Assembly (NCBI GenBank): GCA_964019055.1
Contig: OZ025218.1
Coordinates: 1,703,691-1,767,690 of the forward strand
Direction: 5' to 3'
Source: Anthopleura xanthogrammica
Lineage: Eukaryota; Cnidaria; Anthozoa; Actiniaria; Actiniidae
DNA: 64,000 bases
In this document: positions 1-10,603 of the stretch, in pieces
Position numbering within the stretch: the first letter of the stretch is position 1
How the letters are laid out: every line of letters begins with the position of its first letter
The notes under the pieces: model-generated
Told to the model about the DNA's origin: nothing
The model's database searches: none
What the model saw: the letters and a program-made list of their open reading frames with translations, nothing else
Made by a program: the position numbers and the translations under genes

Positions 1-120
1 GAAGGGAACAGAAACAATTTCGGAGTATTCAGACCGTTCACGCCTGCCGGGCAAATAGACACAGCATGATTGGACTCAACTTGAAAATTGACTTTCATTT
101 CGATTCACTTTTGACAGTCG

Positions 121-157
121 TTTCTTTATTTTACAGATGTCACGCGTCTACTGTTGA
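121..157 (+). promoter_or_regulatory. Predicted 3' splice site in the 5' UTR, followed by a tiny uORF
   Basis: A pyrimidine-rich stretch ending in TTTTACAG (to 136) precedes the coding exon. The same segment occurs, inverted, upstream of the paralogue (around 10418-10435), so a 5' UTR intron is likely in both genes. Immediately after the acceptor is an ATG (137) opening a seven-codon frame that stops at 155-157, out of frame with the main start. In the paralogue the equivalent uORF is five codons. Detectable identity between the copies begins only about 20 bases before the acceptor. Confidence 0.5.
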
Positions 158-198
158 CACAGGAGATGTGATCTTTTTTCTTGTCGTTTGACACATCG

Positions 199-3138
199 AT
201 GGCTTCCAAGACGTTTACAGACGAGGAGCTGAACTACTTTCGTATTTGTTACATCGTCACGCGTATTGTACCTGAAGAGCTGAGAAAATTCTTTAAACAA
301 GTATGGGACAAGTTTTTCAAGGCTACACATGGCGAGTGGCGTGACACAGCCAAGAATGGCATCGATTTCAAGATCATGGAGTCGGCGACAAATATGACTC
401 GGAATGGAAGGCTTGTAACTGAAATGGCGAATGGTAACACCAGTAAATGGGACTGTACTTGCCTCTTTTATGCTCTTCTTTACTCGGATTCTCTTGGAAA
501 TTCTCTCAAACATAGCCCTGAGTGGAAAAGCGTTGACGCATTACGAGAAATTCGTAACGAGGTTTTTGCCCATACCATCGATGGAAGCCTCAAAGAAGGG
601 GATTTCCAAGCTTCTATTCAAAAAGTATTGACAGCTTTTTCCACCTTGCAGCTGGATCCTTCAGCAATAGAAGACATGAAAAACCAAACCAGTTTCCAGA
701 CATACGAATTGAGCAGTGTTCAGCAACAACTGGAAACAGAAAAGAAACGTAACGCTGAATTGTTTTCATTCTGTGTGTTGCCCCCCAAACCTTCCCATGA
801 TACCACTGAACGTTTAGAAGAAGTATCCAGTATATACCAAGAGATGACCAAGTTAAGAAACGCCAAGAAAAACGAGACAACTGTGACCTATCTGTCTGGG
901 AATCCAGGCTGTGGAAAAACTGAGATGGCAAGGCAGATCGGGCAGAAATATTTCAAGGAAGAGGCTTGTGTAGGAACAGATCTTAGGTTTGTATTCACTC
1001 TCAATGGATTCACCTTGGATACGTTGCTTCAATCATACCTAAAGTTTGCTGGTCGACTCAATTGTGACCAAGATTGCATAACAAGCATTAGTACAGCAAA
1101 GGATCTCAGTAAAGAGGTGAAAATCTCGCAAATAAGAGGTTTTATTGACACCAGAATACAGACGTATTCTTCCTGGCTTATCATTGTTGACAACATCGTA
1201 GATCTGAAGTCGGTTTTTCAATACTTGCCTCGAGCTGGAGAAAGGACAATTGGAAAAGGACAGATCTTAGTCACAACTAAAGACAGCCAATCCATTTCAA
1301 AAAGCGATTCCTATACGTACCATACCTCTCTAAGTCCGGGAATGAAACAGGAGGACGCGATTGCTTTACTTTGCCAAGTATCTGGTTTAGAAAGCAAAGG
1401 TGAGAACACGTTGGAAGTTGCCAGGGCTCTCGATTTCCAGCCCCTTGCATTAGCATGTGCTGCAGTTTACATGCAACAAATATGTAACACAAGAAAAGCA
1501 ATAACCTGGAGGAAATATATAAAAAAGCTGCAAAACGACCAACGGGAGGCAACAGAAGCAGCATACGAGGAAACAAGTTCAGCTTACCGAGCGACAATGA
1601 CTACTGCTGTGATGTTGGCCTTGGAGAGAGAAGTTGATAAAGACGAGGTAATGATGCATGCTTTTCACTTTTTGTCCTACGTGGCTCCCGACCCGATACC
1701 ACTGAAATATGCCGTTCAATATGTAAAGAACTGCCTGCCAGAGCAGGACGATGACCTACTAGCTGCAAAGATCTCTTCCTCATCGCTTACAATTTCTTCC
1801 GATGATGAGTCCGAAGAGCTTCGCTTACATCATGTTGTCTATCACTGCCTACGAAATGTTCTGAGTGAAAGAAATGCAAGCAAATATGATGTGTTTGACG
1901 TGATTTTGGCCTTTTCAGATATTCATTCTTTTGATATGAACAAAATCGTTGACATTGCCGAAACACGAAAACTTGTTCCCCATTTTAAGTCCATCGCAGC
2001 AAAGTTACAGCCCTTCATTGAACAAGGAGAGCTTTCCGTTTTAAAGAGGAATTCTTCGTTTTTCTCCTCCATCGCAACAAAGCTAAAACATGTCTTTAAA
2101 ATAGGGCGGCGTCATTCTTTTGTAAGGGATTCTCAACTTTGCTCCAATCGTCCTTTCGTCCCAAAGTGCTTAACAATAATTGGTGATATCTGCTGTATGC
2201 ATGGTTGCTATCGAGCTTCCAGTACTTGCTATCAGATAACCTTTAGGATTCAACAAGAAACATTGGATGATGAGAATGATCCATCTTTGGCCGTTACACA
2301 AACAAATATAGGCAAGAGCTTTCTTGAACTTGGCCAGTATGAAGATGCGAGGATATATTTGGAGAACGCATTAAGCATTCAAAGCAATGCGTATCCCAAG
2401 AATCATCCTTCAGTAGCTTCTACCCTTGATATTCTCTCTGTTTGCATGCGTCATTTGCGCCTGTTTAAGAAGGCTAAAATCTATTCAGGAAAAGCGTTGG
2501 CTATTCAGGAGAGTTTTTATGGTTCAAATCATCCAGCCCTGAGTGACACCCTAAATAACATTGGGAATGCCTGCATCGACTTAGGTCAATATGAAAAATC
2601 AAAGTCATATTTGGAAAGATCTTTAGCCATAGAAGAGAGAGTTTCTGGAGAGGATCACCCAACAGTTGCTGTAAGACTTAACAATCTCGCTATACCTTTG
2701 CAACATCTTGGGCAACGTGAAAAAGCTAAGGAATGTTTAGAGAGAGCCCTGGCTATAGATCAGAATGTGTATGGTGAGGAGCATCCCTTGATAGCAACCA
2801 GGCTGAATAACCTGGCACTATGTTCACAGCAATTACGAAAATACAAAGAGGCAAGACATTACGCAAAAAGGTCTCTAGCGATAAGAGAAAAAACGCTAGG
2901 CCCTACGCACTCGTTGGTTGCTAATTCGCTAAATAATCTGGGACTTATCCTCAACGATATGGGACAAAACGAGGAAGCCAAAATTTATTTAAAGAGAGCT
3001 GAAAGAGCACTTCCCATTCAAGTACAAATGGACGACGAAGAACAGCCCCTCTCATGGTCAGAACGCGGGTACCTCCTGCCGTTTACTTTTAGCTTTGGGC
3101 TGGCTATTATTGTTGCTATAGCGCTTTATAATAGATGA
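199..3138 (+). CDS. HEPN-NB-ARC-TPR protein (NLR-like STAND NTPase), membrane-anchored copy
   Basis: Single open coding exon of 979 codons. Start chosen at the ATG at 199: an in-frame TGA at 169-171 closes the frame upstream and the TTG at 181 is not a credible start. Residues ~5-160 resemble the DZIP3/hRUL138-type HEPN domain, with an R-x5-H motif (RNEVFAH). A short coiled-coil-like stretch follows, then a STAND NTPase: Walker A GNPGCGKT (~234-241), Walker B WLIIVDN (~326-332), and FQPLALA (~413-419) equivalent to the GLPLA motif of NB-ARC proteins. From ~695 there are about six 42-residue kinesin-light-chain-like TPRs. The last ~20 residues form a hydrophobic helix ending YNR, a likely C-terminal membrane anchor. 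By family analogy this is an oligomerising innate immune sensor with TPR ligand recognition and HEPN as effector; function is inferred. It is paralogous to the minus-strand gene at 6702-10376. Confidence 0.9.
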   Translation: MASKTFTDEELNYFRICYIVTRIVPEELRKFFKQVWDKFFKATHGEWRDTAKNGIDFKIMESATNMTRNGRLVTEMANGNTSKWDCTCLFYALLYSDSLGNSLKHSPEWKSVDALREIRNEVFAHTIDGSLKEGDFQASIQKVLTAFSTLQLDPSAIEDMKNQTSFQTYELSSVQQQLETEKKRNAELFSFCVLPPKPSHDTTERLEEVSSIYQEMTKLRNAKKNETTVTYLSGNPGCGKTEMARQIGQKYFKEEACVGTDLRFVFTLNGFTLDTLLQSYLKFAGRLNCDQDCITSISTAKDLSKEVKISQIRGFIDTRIQTYSSWLIIVDNIVDLKSVFQYLPRAGERTIGKGQILVTTKDSQSISKSDSYTYHTSLSPGMKQEDAIALLCQVSGLESKGENTLEVARALDFQPLALACAAVYMQQICNTRKAITWRKYIKKLQNDQREATEAAYEETSSAYRATMTTAVMLALEREVDKDEVMMHAFHFLSYVAPDPIPLKYAVQYVKNCLPEQDDDLLAAKISSSSLTISSDDESEELRLHHVVYHCLRNVLSERNASKYDVFDVILAFSDIHSFDMNKIVDIAETRKLVPHFKSIAAKLQPFIEQGELSVLKRNSSFFSSIATKLKHVFKIGRRHSFVRDSQLCSNRPFVPKCLTIIGDICCMHGCYRASSTCYQITFRIQQETLDDENDPSLAVTQTNIGKSFLELGQYEDARIYLENALSIQSNAYPKNHPSVASTLDILSVCMRHLRLFKKAKIYSGKALAIQESFYGSNHPALSDTLNNIGNACIDLGQYEKSKSYLERSLAIEERVSGEDHPTVAVRLNNLAIPLQHLGQREKAKECLERALAIDQNVYGEEHPLIATRLNNLALCSQQLRKYKEARHYAKRSLAIREKTLGPTHSLVANSLNNLGLILNDMGQNEEAKIYLKRAERALPIQVQMDDEEQPLSWSERGYLLPFTFSFGLAIIVAIALYNR

Positions 3139-3593
3139 CAGCTTCTTTTTTTAGAGCCTGAGTAGCGGCGCTTTGGGGGATAGGGAAGGGAGGGGCACTG
3201 GGCAGGAGGGAGTAAAAGGAGCATTAAGACCCATGCATTCTCGTACCCCAGAGCCTTCTCAGCTTACTAACGAAAAACCGTAGGCTCTGGTTAACCCCAA
3301 AGTTCAATCGGATTTCATTGGCTGTTGAAAATAACATAGCAACGAGCTCTGATTAGTCAGTAGGATAAACAAACATACCAACGGAAACCAAGCCCCCTAA
3401 TTAAGTATTCAAAAACAAACCTTGCATGCATGCTGGGTATTCCTGGCTCGATTGTTCTTAAACTTAAATTATTGGGTAAAATCAAGTTTTTTTTTTTTTT
3501 CTATGAATTTAATTTTTGTCCCCCTTCCCTCCCCTCATAAGAATTGTTGTGGGAATTCGGTACACACTATACCTTACGGTGGCCCATAAGGGT

Positions 3594-3740
3594 CACGGCA
3601 AAACAAGAACTCACGGCAGAAACCAACAAACACACGGCAAAACAAAACAACTTCAAGGCAAGACAATCTGAGTTTACGGCAGGAGGAAACCAAGTCACGG
3701 CAAAACAAAATAAACTTCACGGCAAAACAAAAGACAAAGA
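3594..3740. repeat. Degenerate CGGCAAAACA-type tandem repeat
   Basis: Irregularly spaced copies of CACGGCAAAACAA and close variants (CACGGCAGAAACC, TACGGCAGGAGG), about seven in ~150 bp. It produces an apparent 102-residue reading frame that looks like an artefact of the repeat. Confidence 0.6.
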
Positions 3741-5974
3741 GCCATGCGCATTTTATCGAAGGAAGTGGAAATCACACGTGCTATCCTTTCGCTCGAGCTC
3801 TCAAGTCGTCGTTTATAGTCATTGTTTTGTTCCTTTAGTATATCTTGTGTAAATAGTGAAAGGGGACTTATAGTAGGGGTGTAGAAGTATAATATTGTAT
3901 AGTAAAGGGGTACATATAGTGTTCCTGGTCTTAAAAGGGAGATAGCGAAACAACAAAAGGGAGTGATAGTAATCGCTCATAATAATAGTAATAATAAAGG
4001 TATAGATCTAAATACATCAGTGTACATGTGGATTAAAGCATGTAGGTGTGTGTGTGTAAGCGGCCATGCGGCAAAGAAATGTAGATGGTCGGGACGCGTG
4101 GTGTTTTGAGACGGAAAGCATGGGGAAGTAAAGGGGAAAGTGGATCGCGAGGGCGATGGCGTGTGTTTGGGGGGAGTGTGGATAGGGATAGAGGGAAGGG
4201 GGTCGTTTGTATGTGATATAGAGTGAGCTCACATGTAGGCAGACAACGGTCGGTGTGTGTATGTGTGTGAATATCTAGACGCTCAATCTTGCGCTTATCT
4301 TCAGGGGTGAAAGCGCAAGAAGGTGGTTGTAACAACCAACGTGTTTCAAAACTCTCAGGCCCGGAGCTTCACCCTACACGTAGCGTCTAGAAACCGGTTC
4401 TGCCGTGGGGATATGTATATGCGCGGGAATAAGCCATGGGGGGCGAAGGAGAGTTTGTAGTTAGGACGAGGGAAGAACTTGGTGAGGGAAATATGCGGGA
4501 ATATATCGTGTGTTAGTGTAGGAAGATGAAAATCGTACCTTTGGATGGCTGGAGAGCGCTTACATTTAACAAATTTTACTTCCGCCGTGGAATTTTTACT
4601 TCCGCCGTGGCTTTTGGTACAATTTTAGTGACCCCCCTCTTAAGTTGTGCTAATTTTAGTGACACCCCCCCCCCCCCCCAGCTACTCCACAATACGACTT
4701 TTTACGGAATTATCATTATTTAACGGGGGAAAGGACATTGTTTCTTACAGCAGAGTGGCTGAAAAATTATTTTGGAGTGTTAAGATTATTCAAGCAGGGT
4801 TCTGAAAGGCGCTAAGTGTGACAGAGGCAATCGACCGCGTCCGAAGGCGGAAGCAAGTGTAGGGGGTGCGAGGGCATGCTCCCCCCCGAAAAAAATTTGA
4901 AATTCAGACCCTCGGAAATGCGATTTACAGCGTTTTGAGAAACATTTGCGATATATTTATTGCATGCATCACAGTTATGACAATTTTGCACATTCTGGCA
5001 AAGAAAAAGAAAAGGCATATCTGATAAATATTTTAAATGTCTAATCCTTACTAATATAAAAGTCCTTCGTTGTCAAAGTTCTGAATTTCTTTTGGGGTGG
5101 CATGGTCGTTTCTCGACACAAACTTGTCTGTGACATCAAGTAGTCTATCTGTCCAGTCACCCTGGCTTCGCAGGGCCTGACTAAGAAACATAGAAAGCGT
5201 AATAAATAAAGCAATTATAAATATAATATCCGAATAATATCTGAAATTTTACCAAGGCAACTGTCTCGCTCGCCTCATGCTAGCTACACCCTGCGATGTC
5301 AAACTGTATGTCAAAATGTATCTAAATATACAGTCATTGTCAAAAACGTTGAATAAAGACTTTTAAAAGGCGACTGACTACTTTAGCAAGGAATAATTAC
5401 AAAATGTTCTTAGACAGATATTTTACACAGAATTTAACGCTGATTCCAAAAATGAAAAGAAAAATGGGGTGTCCCGAGCTCGTTTTCGAGATAATGAATT
5501 TTGAATATGACCATCTTGACAAGTTTTCGAAAGAAAAATGGCGGAAATCAAGCTTTGCACACAAAAAATCATAACTCAAAAATTAAAAAAGCTTTGGAAG
5601 CAATTTTCTCAGGAAATCTACCTTAAACCATATTTTCGAAGATAAACTAAAAATATTTAAAGAAAGTTTTAAAAAAAAGCAAAAAATGCAGCATCTTGTT
5701 AACTTAATAAACTGAAAATCGTACTCAAACGACAACAACAAGTTTTAATAATTACGGTTTTTTTTCAAACTTTCTCAAAAGATTGATTTTTACCAAAATC
5801 AAAGTCCAAAAGAAGTATCACATGATGATTTGTTTATTTGTTTTAAAGGACATAAATTCTGGTTTCAAACTCTATAATGAGTAACAATGAATAGAGAATA
5901 ATAGTAGACAATTATTGGATGAGGTTGAGCATGATATCGTAAATTATCAAGACCAAGGCCGTGTTATCTACAGA

Positions 5975-6070
5975 TAATACATTTATCATGTCCAGTTCAC
6001 AGGATATCAGGGATTAGCTGAGGGCTCTTGGCCAATCAGAAGCGAGATAGTGAGTAAAATGTATAATAAT
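5975..6070. repeat. Interspersed repeat with ATTRGCTGAGG / CCAATCAG hairpin, copy 1
   Basis: About 95 bases align closely with 14350-14450, running from AATACATTTAT through GATATCAGGGATT and CCAATCAGAAGCGAGA to AAAATGTATAATAATRAT. The core folds as a short hairpin. It probably represents a MITE or MITE fragment; target duplications were not resolved. Confidence 0.65.
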
Positions 6071-6701
6071 GATCATTAACTCTTCTCATACAATGATTGC
6101 TGGTATCGAGCATTTAGAGCGAGTGTATTAGGCATCACATGACATTTCTTTTGGTCTAAATGTCTTTTTTGGTGGACAACATTAATGACATTGACTGTAT
6201 AAATTATTCATAAGTTGTATATATATTCATATAACATTTATATTCATATCTATATTTACCTAAATATCATTTATAGTCTTTCCTTGAGGTAGTTATTACT
6301 ATCCGGAGAAATTAATGTAAATAGTATCAACTAGTAGGACTATACTATACTGGATACTAGGTGGCGGTTGACTCAAAAGTATTTACTATTTTCAACAGCC
6401 ACACACACACTGTTGTAAATTATCTTCTTGCTTTACTTATGATCAGTATACCCTGTAAATATCATTATCGTTATCATTTTCGTCTTCTACGTAATAGCTT
6501 ACATATTTCCAAAATCGATATGGGACTTCCATTTTAATATTTCCAACATATTTCACCATATTTCACGAAAGTGACCAAAAGGTTGGAAGTCAAGTTGACT
6601 TCCACTTATAATTTCTATAGCTAAAATATTATTTTCATCGATTTTTCCATAACTCCAAGCTAGACAGACCCAGCATAGTAGTAACCATGTGGTTCTTTGT
6701 T

Positions 6702-9700
6702 TTAAGCTGAACTTTTTTGTAGGAATTCTCTTTCTTTCTCTTTTGTTCTTTGAAGGTTTTCGCGTGTCTCAGCTAACAGAGGATGTCCTTCATCGTACAC
6801 CTGTACTTGAATAGAAAGTGCTCTTTCAAAATACTCTCTAGATTCTCCATATTGACCTGAATCAAACAGGAATTCCCCTGTGATACCCAACGTCTCAGCT
6901 ACGTAGGGGTTATTTGCATCATACATATTTTCTTGGATCTTCAATACCTTTTCCAAAATAAGCTCAGCTTCTTTCTGCTGTCCTATAGCGTGGATAGTTT
7001 TTGCAAAGTTCTTTAAGGTACCAGCAACCAAGATACTATCCTCACCAAACAAATTCTGTTGGATTTCCAACGCCTTTTGTAAATTTGCTTTAGCGTCTTC
7101 GTACTGTCCCATATCCCGGAGTAAATCTCCTAGATGATTTAACAACAGAGCACTTTTTGGATGACTTTCGTCAAAGTCTTTGTACAGGATCTTAATTGCT
7201 CTTTCAAAACATGCTTTTGCTTTGTCGTATTGTTCAAGACGGTGGTACGTTCTTCCAAGATTTCTAAGAGTATTTGTCAAACATAGATGTTCTGTGCCAT
7301 GAGCATTCTCTTGCAAAGAGATGGCTTGGTTCAAACACTCTTCGGCTTGCTGGTACTGTCCAAGTTCAAGAAGAGTATTAGCGAAGTTGCTAAGTGCAAC
7401 AGCCGACTTGGGACGTTTGCAGTTTATACTGACATAAATAGACAGCGCCCTATCAAAACACCATTTAGCCTTTCTAAGTTCTCCTAGATCGTGAAAAGTT
7501 TTCCCCAAGTTGTTCCATATAGCTGGAAAAATTGGGTGATACATTGTAGGGCGCGTATTTTCTGCAATAGCCAGGGCTCTCTCTGTGCATGTTCTGGCTT
7601 CTTTGTACTGGCCCATGTCAATGAGAACAGTTCCCAGTACTAAGAACGACTCAGCTAACAATGAGTACGTCGCGCCCAGCAAATTTTCTCTTATCGCTAT
7701 AGACTTCTCTATGCAAATTTTTGCGTCTACGTACTGTCCTAAAATATGATAGGTAACCGCCAGGTTACTTAGTCTTGTTGCGATCAAGGGATGCTCCTCA
7801 CCATACACATTCTCGTCTATTGAAAGGGCTCTCTCTAAACATTCCTTATCTTTTTCATATTGCTCAAGACGTTGTAAAGTTATAGCGAGGTTGTTAAGTC
7901 TTACAGCAACGTTTGGGTGATCCTCTCCAGAAACTCTCTCTTCGATAGCCAAAGATCTTTCCAAATATAACTTTGATTTTTCATATTGTCCTAACTCGCG
8001 GAAGGTACATCCAAGGTTATTAAGAGTAGCACTCAAGACTGGATGATTTGAACCATAAAAACTCTCCTGGATGGCCAACGCTCTTTCTAAATAGATTTCA
8101 GCTTGTTCAAGCAAACCCAAATAACGTATGGAAGTAGAGAGAATATTGAGGGTAGTAGCTACTGAAGGATGATCATCGTCGGGATACGCATTGCTTTGAA
8201 TACTTAATGCCTTCTCCAAACATATCCTCGCATCTTCATACTGGCCAAGTCCAAGATAACTGTTGCCTAAATGTGTTTGTGTAACGGCCAAAGATGGATC
8301 ATTCTCATCATCCGATGTCTCTTGTTGAATCCTAAAGGTTATCTGATAGCAAGTATTGGAAGCTCGATAGCAACCATGCGTATAGCATATATCTCCAATT
8401 ATTGTTAAGCACTTTTGGACAAAAGGAAGATTGGAGCAAAGTGGAGAATCCCTTACAAAAGAATGACGCCGCCCTATTTTAAAGACACGTTGTAGTTTTG
8501 TTGCGATGGAGGAGAAAAACGAAGAATCCCTCTTTAAAACGGAAAGCTCTCCTCGTTCAACGAAGGGCTGTAACTTTGCTGCGATGGACTTAAAATGGGG
8601 AACAAGTTTTCGTGTTTCAACAATGTCAACGATTTTGTTCATATCAAAAGAATGAATATCTGAAAAGGCCAAAACCACGTCAAACACTATCTTTTTGCTT
8701 GTATTTCTTTCACCCAGAACATTTTGTAGGCAGTGATAGACAACTTGATGTAAGCGAACCTCTTTGGATTCATCATCGGAAGAAATGACGAGCGACGAGG
8801 AAGAGATCTTTGCAGCAAGAAAGTCATCGTCCTGCTCTGGCAAGCAGTTCTTTACATATCGAACGGCATATTTCAGTGGCATCGGGTCGGGAGCTACAAA
8901 GGACAAAAACTGAAAGGCATGCATCATGACCTCGTCTTTATCAACTTCTCTCTCCAAGGCCAACTTCACAGCAGTAGTCATAGTCGTTGGATAAGCCAAA
9001 CTTGTTTCCTCGTATGCTACTTCTGTTGCCTCACGCTGGTCGTTTCGTAGCTTTTCGAGATATTTCCCCCAGGTAATTAGTGCTTTTCCTGGGCTGCATA
9101 CTCGTTGCATGTAAACTGCAGCACATGCTAATGCAAGGGGCTGGAAATCGAGAGCCCTGGCAACTTCCAACGTGTTCTCATCTTTGCTTTCTAAACCAGA
9201 AACTTGGCAAAGTAAAGCAATCGAGTCTTCTTGATTCATTCCTGGGCTTAGAGAAGTATAGTACGTATAGGAATCACTTTTTGGAATGGATTGGCTGTCT
9301 TGAGTTGTGACTAAGATCTGTCCTTTTCCAATTGTCCTTTCTCCAGCTTGAGGCAAGTATTGGAAAACCGACTTCAGATCTACGATGTTGTCAACAATGA
9401 TCAGCCAGCAAGAATATGTCTGTATTCTGGTGGCAATAAAACCTCTTATTTGCGAGATTTTCACCTCTTTACTGAGATCCTTTGCTGTACTGATGCTTGC
9501 TATGCAATCTTGGTCACAATTGAGTCGACCAGCAAACTCTACGTATGACTGAAGCAACGTATCCAAGGTGAATCCATTGAGAGTGAATACAAACCTTAGA
9601 CTTGCTCCAGCCTCTTCCTTGAAATATTTCTGCCCGATCTGCCTTGCCATCTCAGATTTTCCACAGCCTGGATTCCCAGACAGATAGGTCACAGTTGTCT

Positions 9701-10376
9701 CGTTTTTCTTGGCGTTTCTTAACTTGGTTATCTCTTGGTATATACTGGATACTTCTTCTAAACGTTCAGTGGTATCATGGGAAGGTCTGGGGGGCAACAC
9801 ACAGAATGAAAACAATTCAGCGTTACGTTTCTTTTCTGTTTCCAGTTGTTGCCGAACACTTCTCAACTCGTCTGTCTGGAAACTGGTTTGGTTTTTCATG
9901 TCTTCTATTGCTGAAGGATCCAGCTTCAAGGTTGAAAACGCTATTAAAAATTTTTGAATAGAAGCTTGGAAATCCACTTCTTTAAGGCTTCCATCGATGG
10001 TATGGGCAAAAACTTCATTACGAATTTCTCGCAATGCGTCAACGCTTTTCCACTCAGGGCTATGTTTGAGAGATTTTCCAAGAGAATCCGAGTAAAGAAG
10101 AGCATAAAAGAGGCAAGTACAGTCCCATTCACTGGTGTTACCATTCGCCATTACAGCTAGGAGCCTTCCATTCCGAGTCCTATTTCTCGGCGACTCCATG
10201 CTATAGAAATCGTTTGCATTCTTTGCTGTGTCACACCACTCGCCATGTGTAGCCTTGAAAAACTTGTCCCATTCTTGTTTAAAGAATTTTCTCAGCTCTT
10301 CAGGTACAATACGCGTGACGATGTAACAAATACGAAAGTAATTCAGCTCCTCGTCTGTGAACGTCTTGGAAGCCAT
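6702..10376 (-). CDS. HEPN-NB-ARC-TPR protein (NLR-like STAND NTPase), long TPR copy
   Basis: Single open coding exon of 1224 codons on the minus strand, ATG at 10376 and TAA at 6702-6704. Its first ~900 residues align almost without gaps to the + strand gene at 199-3138: the same N-terminal HEPN domain with RNEVFAH, Walker A GNPGCGKS, Walker B WLIIVDN and FQPLALA. The TPR region is longer, about twelve 42-residue repeats against six. The end is a charged tail (KEKEREFLQKSSA) instead of a membrane helix, so this copy is predicted soluble. Comparison suggests the + strand copy lost, or this one gained, about six whole repeats in frame between TPR6 and the last repeat. Probable innate immune sensor; no pathway can be assigned from sequence alone. 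No stop or frameshift interrupts it. Confidence 0.9.
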   Translation of the reverse strand: MASKTFTDEELNYFRICYIVTRIVPEELRKFFKQEWDKFFKATHGEWCDTAKNANDFYSMESPRNRTRNGRLLAVMANGNTSEWDCTCLFYALLYSDSLGKSLKHSPEWKSVDALREIRNEVFAHTIDGSLKEVDFQASIQKFLIAFSTLKLDPSAIEDMKNQTSFQTDELRSVRQQLETEKKRNAELFSFCVLPPRPSHDTTERLEEVSSIYQEITKLRNAKKNETTVTYLSGNPGCGKSEMARQIGQKYFKEEAGASLRFVFTLNGFTLDTLLQSYVEFAGRLNCDQDCIASISTAKDLSKEVKISQIRGFIATRIQTYSCWLIIVDNIVDLKSVFQYLPQAGERTIGKGQILVTTQDSQSIPKSDSYTYYTSLSPGMNQEDSIALLCQVSGLESKDENTLEVARALDFQPLALACAAVYMQRVCSPGKALITWGKYLEKLRNDQREATEVAYEETSLAYPTTMTTAVKLALEREVDKDEVMMHAFQFLSFVAPDPMPLKYAVRYVKNCLPEQDDDFLAAKISSSSLVISSDDESKEVRLHQVVYHCLQNVLGERNTSKKIVFDVVLAFSDIHSFDMNKIVDIVETRKLVPHFKSIAAKLQPFVERGELSVLKRDSSFFSSIATKLQRVFKIGRRHSFVRDSPLCSNLPFVQKCLTIIGDICYTHGCYRASNTCYQITFRIQQETSDDENDPSLAVTQTHLGNSYLGLGQYEDARICLEKALSIQSNAYPDDDHPSVATTLNILSTSIRYLGLLEQAEIYLERALAIQESFYGSNHPVLSATLNNLGCTFRELGQYEKSKLYLERSLAIEERVSGEDHPNVAVRLNNLAITLQRLEQYEKDKECLERALSIDENVYGEEHPLIATRLSNLAVTYHILGQYVDAKICIEKSIAIRENLLGATYSLLAESFLVLGTVLIDMGQYKEARTCTERALAIAENTRPTMYHPIFPAIWNNLGKTFHDLGELRKAKWCFDRALSIYVSINCKRPKSAVALSNFANTLLELGQYQQAEECLNQAISLQENAHGTEHLCLTNTLRNLGRTYHRLEQYDKAKACFERAIKILYKDFDESHPKSALLLNHLGDLLRDMGQYEDAKANLQKALEIQQNLFGEDSILVAGTLKNFAKTIHAIGQQKEAELILEKVLKIQENMYDANNPYVAETLGITGEFLFDSGQYGESREYFERALSIQVQVYDEGHPLLAETRENLQRTKEKEREFLQKSSA

Positions 10377-10603
10377 CGATGTGTCAAACGACAAGAAAAG
10401 AGATCACACGCGTGACATCTGTAAAATAAAGAAACGACTGTCAACATGAGTAGTGAAACTAAAAGATTTTTCGTTTATTTTAGTTAATCTCGTGGTTTTT
10501 TTTTCGTGCTCAGTTTACAAATGTATATAAGTTTGCGCGCTCAGTTGGTTGGTCATCGAGTTCTGTTGTCGATGGACAACATTGTCGATGGATTATTACA
10601 AAA

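Larger units (their letters stand above)
3139..6701. other. Intergenic region between the convergent HEPN-NB-ARC-TPR genes
   Basis: No supportable gene. It contains degenerate CGGCAAAACA-type repeats (3594-3740), a GT-rich stretch (4040-4270), a short direct repeat of TTTTACTTCCGCCGTGG (4575-4610), a poly-C tract (~4660-4679), a low-complexity A/T-rich stretch (5580-5900), and one copy of a hairpin-containing interspersed repeat (5975-6070). The remainder shows nothing recognisable. Confidence 0.6.

Noticed and set aside
181..198. TTG start six codons upstream of the left HEPN-NB-ARC-TPR ATG (and the equivalent at 10394 in the other copy)
   Set aside because: An in-frame stop lies just upstream and animals rarely start at TTG; the conserved ATG MASK start is used.
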